Part shown: one piece after another, positions 15,898 through 23,050 of the stretch | How the letters are laid out: every line of letters begins with the position of its first letter | How positions within the stretch are numbered: position 1 is the first letter of the stretch | Source: an uncultured Prevotella sp. | Lineage (GTDB): Bacteria > Bacteroidota > Bacteroidia > Bacteroidales > Bacteroidaceae | Assembly (NCBI GenBank): GCA_900314995.1 | Contig: OMXK01000024.1 | Span: 16,727-80,726 of the forward strand | Direction of reading: 5' to 3' | Length of the DNA: 64,000 nt | Notes under the pieces: generated by a model | Seen by the model: only the letters and a program-made list of their open reading frames with translations | Database searches by the model: none | Told to the model about the DNA's origin: nothing | Made by a program: the position numbers and the translations under genes

Positions 15898-16122
15898 ATG
15901 GCTAACAAAAAAAATGATTTCAAAACTATCTCCATCAATGGAGTTGAGTACATCAACAAACAGCAGCTCGCAAAGAAATTGGGTTACTCGTATTTTGGTC
16001 TCGATCTGAAATTAAAGAAGAGCAGTCTCGTACCGATTAAGAAAGAAAACGGTAGAGTCCTTTTCCGTCTTTCTGAAGTAATAGAAGCAGAAAACCGAGG
16101 TGAGTTTATAAAGTATCTCTAA
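15898..16122 (+). CDS. small HTH-like protein (74 residues)
   Basis: The sequence INGVEYINKQQLAKKLGYSY, followed by FGLDLKLKKSS and a wing-like strand, is consistent with a MerR/HTH_17-type DNA-binding fold. A TATTTTTGC box at 15866-15874, with a TTG 20 bases upstream, sets its promoter. The larger gene at 16151 starts 28 bases later, so the two form an operon. It may regulate or assist that protein. Confidence 0.55.
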   Translation: MANKKNDFKTISINGVEYINKQQLAKKLGYSYFGLDLKLKKSSLVPIKKENGRVLFRLSEVIEAENRGEFIKYL

Positions 16123-16150
16123 CGACTTTGGCTGTTCCGTATTTTCGGTA

Positions 16151-17284
16151 ATGGAAAAGTTCTCGTATATCAAGATACCTGTTTCTATGATCCCGCTGCT
16201 GTATAATGGCAGAAGTGGGCTTATTGACGTATTGCTGTATGGTATTTATAATACAGCAAAATTTGATTGCAGCCCTGAAAACATGGCAAGGCAGTTGCTT
16301 TATACCTATATGTGCCAGGATCCAAACAAGCGTAGAGCAAGCATCCCAAGTCAACTTGAAGAAATCCTTGATTGTTATGATAATGATAGTGACAATGAAT
16401 TGACGGAAAATGAATATCGGGGATTCTCCAAAGCAGGTAATGAATTCAATCCGTCTTCTTCTCTATTTGGTGAACTTATCGAAACACTATGCCGATTGTT
16501 TAATAGCAACCCGAATATATACAAATTGGCAAAGGATTTCTATTGCATTAGGCAATGTGCAGAAATGCTTGGAATTCAGGTGACTAATACCGATTCCATT
16601 CTTCAAAGACATGAATGGTATCAAGAACATGATTCCTGTCGGGTATTCGCCTATGCAAAACTTGACAACTTCACAAAACTGATTGATAAAGGCGACAACC
16701 TCACAAACGAGGACATAGAACTGCTTGTCGGCTATCTTGCTTTCAAGTCTATCCTTGGGCGTAATAAGGTGGGGCGAGCTGAGAAATCGCTTGTGCTGGC
16801 AAGAATGATGGGGTACGTCAGTCCCAATAACATTGAGGATGATGGCAGTAACATTGATTCTCCGTCTTTACTTAGAATATTCAGGAAATATTCTGATAAG
16901 GAGAATTTCAGAAGACTTGTCGGCAGACTTCGTGAAGGCTATATAAAGTATATCGAGGTAATGGCGGGGAAACCCAGATACGGCTATTTCTTTTCTTTCA
17001 GCAGGGATTTGTCGAAGATGGACTTCTTTAGTGCCATTAATGATTTGGTTGTAGCCAACAAAAAAGAGTCAGCGAGAAACAGAAAGAGATTGGAGCGCAA
17101 ACGCAAGAAAATGAAATGCAGAAAGCAAGTAGGGACAGCTGAAGATCTGCCAAAGCCAAAGAAGACCGTTTCGCCTACAACCTCAAAAGTCCAGAATGCG
17201 ACGAAGCAGATTCCTTTTAAGGAAATACCATCCTCTGCTTCAGGAAGGGATCTTCTATCTCCAGAACCCCAAAATACAGAATAA
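16151..17284 (+). CDS. 377-residue protein, possible replication initiator of the element
   Basis: The protein starts MEKFSYIKIPVSMIPLLYNG. A helical middle follows, and the C-terminal ~90 residues are extremely basic with a run of arginine/lysine (RNRKRLERKRKKMKCRKQ) and a proline-rich tail. No catalytic motif is seen and no family is recognised with certainty. It lies directly upstream of a 1.5-kb non-coding zone with iterons and an AT-rich stretch, the usual arrangement of an initiator gene and its origin. The replication role is inferred from that context only. A transcription factor is the main alternative. Confidence 0.5.
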   Translation: MEKFSYIKIPVSMIPLLYNGRSGLIDVLLYGIYNTAKFDCSPENMARQLLYTYMCQDPNKRRASIPSQLEEILDCYDNDSDNELTENEYRGFSKAGNEFNPSSSLFGELIETLCRLFNSNPNIYKLAKDFYCIRQCAEMLGIQVTNTDSILQRHEWYQEHDSCRVFAYAKLDNFTKLIDKGDNLTNEDIELLVGYLAFKSILGRNKVGRAEKSLVLARMMGYVSPNNIEDDGSNIDSPSLLRIFRKYSDKENFRRLVGRLREGYIKYIEVMAGKPRYGYFFSFSRDLSKMDFFSAINDLVVANKKESARNRKRLERKRKKMKCRKQVGTAEDLPKPKKTVSPTTSKVQNATKQIPFKEIPSSASGRDLLSPEPQNTE

Positions 17285-17285
17285 C

Positions 17286-17321
17286 AGCCCATGCCTTTTC
17301 AAAAAGGTCTCATGGGCTTTC
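17286..17321 (+). terminator. terminator after the 377-residue protein
   Basis: AGCCCATG and CATGGGCT form a perfect 8-base stem starting three bases after the stop codon. A short TTTCCC follows, so the T tract is weak. Confidence 0.6.
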
Positions 17322-17401
17322 CCAATTCAGCTTCTCTATTCTTGGTGAATTTTTTCCTATCGTCAGAAGTTCTTTCCTAATAGCCCTAAAATAGTTCTGT
17401 T

Positions 17402-17457
17402 GACTCAAACGATGAATTGAATCGACTCAAATGATGAAATGAATCGACTCAAGCGAT
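17402..17457 (+). repeat. 22-base tandem repeat, 2.5 copies
   Basis: Two 22-base units (17402-17423 and 17424-17445) that share GACTCAA, GATGAA and TGAATC and differ at three positions. A third, partial copy follows. They open the non-coding repeat zone. Confidence 0.7.
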
Positions 17458-18011
17458 TTCGTTAGCAGATTAAGGATTCTGACTTAGGAATGATTTTTCA
17501 ATAACATTTGGCAGAACAGAGGAAGCATTTCCGTACTTTATTTATACTGAGTTATCATATAGCGTACTCTCAACCGTCTTTGCAGAAACGTTAATGGTAC
17601 TCAGAGGCATGGAAAAACATGCTGTATGATGATGATTCGCACCTCAATGCAACTGTTGTGTCGTAGCCAGAAAACAGACACCCTTTTGCCCACGAAACTG
17701 CTGTGTTTTGAGTTGTGGTTTTTTCGTGTATTTAAGTTATTGAAGCGCAATCTTCTGAAATGCCGATAAACAGAGGGGATTCGAGCGTTTTCGATGCTGT
17801 TTTCATAATGTGCGTTTTTCGTGTAAAACATGAAGACCCGAAAATCTTCTGAAACCCCTTTATACAAAGGCTTTCTGAGAGGTTTTTCGAAAAATGCGAA
17901 AAATGTGCTTTGAGTTGTAGTTTTTCGATGGATATTCTTAGTTAAAAAACAATCCGAAACACCAGTGTTTATCGTACTTTCAAAATATCAGGCATACCAC
18001 GAAAACAACCT

Positions 18012-18085
18012 CCCAAAAGCGTGACACCCAAAAGCGTGACACCCAAAAGCGTGACACCCAAAAGCGTGACACCCAAAAGCGTGAC
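18012..18085 (+). repeat. iterons: five tandem 15-base repeats
   Basis: CCCAAAAGCGTGACA is repeated five times without spacer (18012, 18027, 18042, 18057, 18072; the last lacks the final base). Identical tandem repeats of this length next to an AT-rich stretch are typical of iteron-controlled plasmid-type origins. A long frame on the minus strand through the repeat is an artefact of its length being divisible by three. Confidence 0.85.
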
Positions 18086-18170
18086 CTATATACTACGTAT
18101 ATATAAAATAACATAGAGAGATAAAATAACATAGAGAGATAAAAGAATATAAAAATAATAAAATATACTA
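18086..18170. other. AT-rich stretch with 18-base tandem repeat; possible origin unwinding element
   Basis: Directly after the iterons the sequence is about 85% A+T. It holds the unit ATAAAATAACATAGAGAG twice in tandem (18103-18120, 18121-18138) and a degenerate third copy. This is the position expected for a DNA-unwinding element. The rest of the gap from 18190 to 20030 holds only the CGTACT repeats and scattered very short frames (for example 18185-18283, 19226-19339, 19549-19788) that I cannot support as genes. Confidence 0.55.
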
Positions 18171-18542
18171 CCATTTTTGCCAAAATGGAACGCGATTTTT
18201 TCTTTCAGCCCCGAAGCTATGGAGCAGCTATTAAATTCATCCACGAACAGGTGGAACTACTCAGAAGTAAATTCTACGGATAAGCCTTCGGGGATGTAGG
18301 CTGAATAGCATGGAGATCAGCCCGCCTTTTTCACACCTTATTCACACCTACATTAAGAAATGGAATTTTTGAACCAATTTTGAATTTGGTTTGACTCTCA
18401 CATAATCCCGTACTCCAGATAAGGCATATAGTCATGATGGACGTAATGCTGAAGCAGATCCTTACGACAAACATACTCGACTCTATCATGATGATTATGC
18501 CTTTGTCGAAAATCCTGAAAAATTTTCCCACTATGTAAACAA

Positions 18543-18683
18543 TATCGTACTCCCGAATTAATTATCGTACTCCCGATTTATCGTACTCAGGAATTATCGT
18601 ACTTCCGATTATTCGTACTTCCCATGTCTTATGCAAAATCCTTATTTGTCGTACTCTATGCCATAATAACGTACTCAATGCCG
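18543..18683. repeat. degenerate CGTACT repeats
   Basis: TATCGTACT(C/T)CCGAnT-like units occur at 18543, 18563, 18579 and 18595, with weaker CGTACT copies near 18612, 18648 and 18669, and isolated ones at about 17534, 17564 and 17971. The spacing is 16-20 bases for the best four. They could be binding sites for an initiator or regulator. Confidence 0.6.
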
Positions 18684-20037
18684 AAAAAGAAAGCAAAGTC
18701 ATATATGCGCGCGCATTAAGAAAAACAAAGGCTGGAAAAGAAGGACTTTCGACATCTATTCCGCAAATTTTCAAATTAATCTGGTTGTGTGAAATAACTG
18801 TTCAATTGTCTGTTTATGGTGTCGCCGGGCTTTGATTTGGGCGTAATGTCAAAATAAAATCAAAGAAGGGCGTAAGATTCTTAATGCGAATAACGATGCT
18901 ATGACAGAATAGGCTTCAATAAAGGGTGCAATAAGAGTAAAGATAGCTTCTTTGTGCCTGAAATCGCTTCAAATGAGTGCTGATTAGTTTATCGAAATAA
19001 TAATTATCGGCTCCTGGGGGTGGAGAAAGCGGCTCTGGGTAGCGGCATGGGGAATGATGGCGAAACCCCAACAGATAGACCAAAACAAGCGTAAAAAGCC
19101 GAATTTAATTGGTGTCCCACTAACGCATATTTTTAAAATGTGCTGATAATCAGTCGCTTGTGGTGCTTTTCAAAGTTCTAAAGGCTGTTTTTGTACCTTC
19201 TTTGTATCTCCTTTATCGTATTGACATGCTTTCTCTCGATGCCATGCCACTGAAGAATGATGTTTTGCCCATGGCCTATCCTAATGGCTGCAATGATGTT
19301 TTGCCGTGTGACTATTGTATTGTTGATGGCAGGGCATGAAATCAAGGTCGTGTTTGTCCGATTAAGATAGGTTCTTTCTTCATCAACAAACAAATCGGTA
19401 GCTATGATGGCAAAAGGATGATTGGTAGCACCATGATTGATGATTCTCCAATCTCCAATCATTGAAACCAGATGAAGGAATAACTGCAACCATACCTCTC
19501 AAAATCCATATCCGGCAAAACCTTCCTCACTCTCCATGATTGTAGATCGTGCAAAATGCCATTCCAAACAGCAGGATCTTGTCACGGAAAAACCATTTTG
19601 ATGAAAAACCATGTAACGCCCATGCTATGAGTATGGGAAATTCTTTAGGCGAAAATATCCTTGTCATTGCGCCTGTTCATGCGGATAGATCTGGTGGCAG
19701 TACAAAATTAGGGCTGAGCTTCGACTTAATGGCAAAAAAGAAATTACAGATTGATGGGCTTTATTATTTGCCAATCGTAAAAACATGAAGAGACACAAAT
19801 AATTATTTACATTGGCTTTTCTTTTTCGTGTTGGCTTCAAAATTGAAGACAAAACAAACGTTTTCGACATCAAAACAAAAGAACTATTTATAAAAGAGTG
19901 CCGACAATATCCAAAAAACGTGTTTTTCGTGTTCTGTGACGTGTTTTTGTGGTTTGGTTGGGTAATTACAAGCCTAAAGAATTAAAAACGGCTTAAAACG
20001 GCTTAAAATTGGCTTTTGTGATTGGGGAACAAAAAAA

Positions 20038-20069
20038 CGGGTGCAATACATTTTGCAGCATTGCACCCG
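20038..20069 (-). terminator. terminator of the sigma-like operon
   Basis: CGGGTGCAAT and ATTGCACCCG form a perfect 10-base stem. On the minus strand it is followed by TTTTTTTG, just after the leftward trio of genes. Confidence 0.75.
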
Positions 20070-20114
20070 AAACGGATAATTTATTATTTGTTCCTGAGTT
20101 CTGATTTAACAGAA

Positions 20115-20489
20115 TCAAAGGCTTTTATCTTCTTCGTCTTCTTCGTCTTCTTCTTCGTCTTCTTCAATATATTGCAGCCAGATTTCAGGGTATTTAAATA
20201 TTTCTTCCGTGTAATCGTCTGCGTGCGCTGCTGCTTGATATTTGGAAAGACTTTCTAAATTGGTATAACCATTAAATTTAATATATTCATCGTTCCAGGA
20301 TTCAATATTACCAAAGAAACAAGCCCTAACAGCGTCTAAGGGATTAGAGAAGAAAGTATTAAAGAAATCTTCATCAAAATAAAATAGTTCTTCGTCTGCG
20401 TTATGTTCCCTTGCATATTCATTGAAACAATTAATCTTGTCTTCGTCTGCAAGTTCATTCCATGCGTTTAAAAATCTGTTATATTTCAT
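20115..20489 (-). CDS. acidic protein of unknown function, phage/plasmid type (124 residues)
   Basis: Starting at 20489 the protein reads MKYNRFLNAWNELADEDKIN, then AREHNADEELFYFDEDFFNTF and a DEYIKFNGYTNLESLS segment. It ends in a run of glutamate and aspartate. This type of short acidic protein with 'FFSNP' and 'IKFNGYGNL'-like segments recurs in gut Bacteroidales phages and plasmids, from memory, without known function. The downstream ATG is preferred because the longer frame overlaps the preceding gene. Its A+T content is higher than in the rest of the element. Confidence 0.6.
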   Translation of the reverse strand: MKYNRFLNAWNELADEDKINCFNEYAREHNADEELFYFDEDFFNTFFSNPLDAVRACFFGNIESWNDEYIKFNGYTNLESLSKYQAAAHADDYTEEIFKYPEIWLQYIEEDEEEDEEDEEDKSL

Positions 20490-20496
20490 AATCGAA

Positions 20497-20916
20497 TTAT
20501 ATTTTCTTAATCGGATTTGGAATAATAGCATACCAGAAAAGCCCGTCAATTTGCTTTGGTTTTTCACTAAGTAAGAAAGTCGCGCTTTTCTCTGCTTTGA
20601 AATCGTTTAGAATGCAATCCACAACGTCACGGCATGAGCAAATAACTGTTATATGCTCTTTATTATATCCGCCACTTTTCTTTTGACGCAATTTAAAGCC
20701 GTTGTTATGCTCTTTTGAGAAACTTATATAATACTGATTTTTTGAATCTTCATCTTTAGCGATCAAGACTTTATGATCAAGACTAATGTCAAGATCTGAC
20801 ACGACTAAACTTGAAAGCGAGAAAGTTTTGTCTCTTTTATAGAAAGATATTGTTTTATACTTTGGTCTTCCTGCTTTACTTGTAGAATTGTTTTTGTCGA
20901 ATACCTGTAATTTCAT
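20497..20916 (-). CDS. hypothetical protein (139 residues)
   Basis: A basic, strand-rich protein (MKLQVFDKNNSTSKAGRPKY). It is the middle gene of the leftward AT-rich trio, 7 bases before the start of the acidic protein. Sequence features include an early AGRPKYKT segment like an AT-hook core (GRP). No family is recognised. Its partner genes suggest a role in gene expression of a phage or plasmid. Confidence 0.55.
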   Translation of the reverse strand: MKLQVFDKNNSTSKAGRPKYKTISFYKRDKTFSLSSLVVSDLDISLDHKVLIAKDEDSKNQYYISFSKEHNNGFKLRQKKSGGYNKEHITVICSCRDVVDCILNDFKAEKSATFLLSEKPKQIDGLFWYAIIPNPIKKI

Positions 20917-20928
20917 AATCGTAATATT

Positions 20929-21498
20929 TTAAATGGTTTGGAATTTGTTACAAAGTGCTTTTTGTGTATAGTGTACACGTCCCCAAATATGGGTAATAGA
21001 TTTGCCAAGTGCTACGGCTACATTTTCAAGCGTGAAAGAGTGAACAAAATAAAGATTAAAGATTTCGTAGTCTTCAGGTTTAAACCATGTTTTCGCATGG
21101 TTCTTTATCTGATTTACAAACTTTTCGCGCTTCAAGAGCTTTTCCTCAATTTCAAGCGGTTCTAACTCTTCGTCAGTCTTCAGGAAAGCCCAAAATAAAT
21201 CTGTAGGTCTGATTTCTTTTTGTTCTGCTTTGTAGATGTGTTTACTTTGTCTTTTAAATGAAGCCAGAAAGACGTGAAGAAAGATTTCTTCGTCTTCAGT
21301 CGTAACAGAGTCACGAGCAACTAAATAAGCATCGTGAAAAATGTCTTCGTAAGTGGTGTTGTATATTTCCCCAAATAGATTTGTTGAAATACACCGCTTA
21401 TGCAATTTGTCGTAATTTGCAGAAAACCACAAATCAAAAAGTCGTTTTCCGCTATCCGCATTCCTGCGAACGTTCATGTCTTTAGAATTTTTGTACAT
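20929..21498 (-). CDS. sigma-70-like protein (phage-type), 189 residues
   Basis: Residues about 45-70 (NTTYEDIFHDAYLVARDSVT) resemble sigma region 2. The C-terminal part (EDYEIFNLYFVHSFTLENVA, then ALGKSITHIWGRVHYTQKAL) resembles the region 4 helix-turn-helix. Such diverged sigma-like proteins occur in Bacteroidales phages and could redirect host RNA polymerase to element promoters. A TATATTTGC box at 21537-21545 on the minus strand provides the promoter. The operon is AT-rich compared with its surroundings, suggesting a separate origin. The sigma call rests on pattern only. Confidence 0.6.
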   Translation of the reverse strand: MYKNSKDMNVRRNADSGKRLFDLWFSANYDKLHKRCISTNLFGEIYNTTYEDIFHDAYLVARDSVTTEDEEIFLHVFLASFKRQSKHIYKAEQKEIRPTDLFWAFLKTDEELEPLEIEEKLLKREKFVNQIKNHAKTWFKPEDYEIFNLYFVHSFTLENVAVALGKSITHIWGRVHYTQKALCNKFQTI

Positions 21499-21536
21499 AC
21501 TTTATAGTGTTATAGTGTTAATGTCCCTTGGACGCT

Positions 21537-21545
21537 GCAAATATA
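21537..21545 (-). promoter_or_regulatory. promoter of the sigma-like operon
   Basis: TATATTTGC on the minus strand, about 39 bases upstream of the sigma-like start codon. Confidence 0.55.
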
Positions 21546-21930
21546 ATATTATTATTATAATGTAACATATAACGAGCATAAGAAATTAATTGTAATTTAC
21601 TGAAATTTGCAACATTTAACAAGTATTTGTAAAGATGTTTTATTAATCTGTCTAAAAGTGTGCTTAGTACGTTATATCTTTGCATAAAATATTGATATTC
21701 AGTGCGTTTTAGCATGTATATAGATAAAATTTGTTACATATAGTCACGGGGAGGGGAGCCCCCCTTTGAATAGACAAAAAGCCCGTATTGACTTCACATC
21801 TGAATTTTTTATTTTAATTTTTTATTTTTTCATTTTGTAAAGTCCGCTTACTTTTGTGTTTAGTTAATGTATGTGAATTATTTTAGGATTCCTTTTTCTA
21901 TTGAAGGAATATTCTTATCTTTGCCCAACC

Positions 21931-21986
21931 ATTTCACATTTCCCACCTTTGGAGGGGTCGCTGAGTCAATCGGTGTCCCCTTTTTT
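21931..21986 (+). ncRNA. weak small-RNA candidate
   Basis: A TATCTTTGC box at 21916-21924 is followed within about 30 bases by a GGGG...CCCC hairpin (21954-21980) and TTTTTT. This gives a possible ~55-base transcript. No clear -33 TTG is present and open frames run through the area, so this could equally be a transcription attenuator. Confidence 0.3.
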
Positions 21987-22294
21987 ATCCGAGTTTTGCA
22001 TCATGTACTATTAAAGCCTGAAACACCAATAAGCAAAGCGAATTTTGACATTGGCAGTCCAAAAGATAGTAGAGCAAATGTTCTGTCAATCAATCGAGAC
22101 TGATTCTTGGATATTCCTTGTTTCATTAGATAGTTGCCTGAGAGCATTGATGGTACAGAACGGATTAGGAGTCGATTATATGTGGAAATGGCAAAGACGT
22201 TATGTTTGCATCCTGCTTATTGAAACTTATACAAGCAGCCCTGAGTTTATTGGTTACATTACCTTTGAGTCATTATACCGTATGAGCTCTGTTT

Positions 22295-22438
22295 TTATGG
22301 TGGTGTGGGCAATGTGGGAAAGTCGTGTTCCGTGTCTTGTTTTGTCAAAGACGAAGGTGATCCTGCTATTTTGAGTATTCCGCAACTTCGTACATTTGGT
22401 TCCTGGCAAAACAAAAGGAGGGCAGACCCTATCGGCAT
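22295..22438 (-). CDS. 47-residue small protein with promoter and strong ribosome site
   Basis: On the minus strand the ATG at 22438 follows GGGAGGGATAAG and a TACTTTTGC box (22471-22479). The product begins MPIGSALLLFCQEPNVRSCG and ends PTLPTPP. It has no recognised domain. The opposite strand is also open here over most of its length, including long frames at 21867-22103 and 22045-22374, so the coding strand is not certain. It may instead be a conserved RNA or a repeated genomic segment. Confidence 0.45.
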   Translation of the reverse strand: MPIGSALLLFCQEPNVRSCGILKIAGSPSSLTKQDTEHDFPTLPTPP

Positions 22439-22523
22439 CTTATCCCTCCCATTCTGATACAATCAACGCTGCAAAAGTAGAGAATATCTTGTTTTCGTCC
22501 AAGCATTCAAACTAAAAAGGCGC

Positions 22524-22780
22524 AAAAAAGGCCGTCAGGGTTTTGGCAGAGCCAATCCTTAACGGTCTAATTGATAGATAGTCGCTTTTACGCTCTCACA
22601 ACGGTAGCGGCTTCACATGTGTATTCTTTCCTTCGGGTCTCGAAGCAAACGAAACGCTTTAAATGCCCGGATTTTCCGGGACTTTTGCTGATCCTTAATC
22701 GGTATCAGTTATCCTTGGCTTATTAGCTTTCTTTTCTGAGAAATGGCTTGATTTCCGTCTTCTCGACAAATTCTTGCCAT
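22524..22780 (-). ncRNA. candidate ~255-base non-coding RNA
   Basis: A TATCTTTGC box at 22787-22795 on the minus strand and a long hairpin with T tract at 22524-22566 bracket a segment without a substantial open frame (the longest is 23 codons, at the very start). It contains a CCCGGA...TCCGGG-type hairpin near its middle. No known RNA family is recognised. Confidence 0.4.
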
Positions 22781-22875
22781 TTGCCTGCAAAGATATGCAA
22801 AAATTTTCATTATCCGACAAATTTGTGTAAAATATTTTTGGTTTATTTGAACATATTGTTTAATTTTGCACCCAT

Positions 22876-22950
22876 TCAGCGTTAATTAAAGACAAACACG
22901 TTATTTTTTGTCCTCTATTGGTTGTGAAATCAGTAGAGGATATTCTTTTT
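22876..22950 (+). ncRNA. candidate ~75-base small RNA
   Basis: TAATTTTGC at 22861-22869 with TTTTTG 20 bases upstream forms a good promoter. TCCTCTA (22911-22917) and TAGAGGA (22934-22940) form a terminator-like stem followed by TTCTTTTT. No open frame of note lies between. It sits directly upstream of the promoter of the tape-measure gene and could also be a leader or regulator of it. Confidence 0.4.
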
Positions 22951-23013
22951 CATTTTCCACACCTTAATTCAAAGATTTTATTTATCTGCATCATAATGTA
23001 AACAAATTTACTC

Positions 23014-23022
23014 TATCTTTGC
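23014..23022 (+). promoter_or_regulatory. promoter of the tape-measure gene
   Basis: TATCTTTGC, a standard host-type vegetative promoter, 29 bases before the ATG at 23051. A phage late gene would normally be read from a distant late promoter. Confidence 0.65.
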
Positions 23023-23050
23023 GGTGCATAAATATAAAAAGTACAGCAAT

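Noticed and set aside
18012-18085. Possible CRISPR array
   Set aside because: The repeats are contiguous with no spacers between them and no cas gene is present.
17980-18183. Open frame on the minus strand with repeated FWVSR units
   Set aside because: It is the translation of the 15-base iterons, whose length is a multiple of three; there is no ribosome site and the rest is low complexity.
19178-19489. 103-codon open frame on the minus strand in the non-coding part of the element
   Set aside because: No promoter, ribosome site or protein-like composition that would support it; a short plus-strand frame at 19226-19339 is equally plausible and equally weak.
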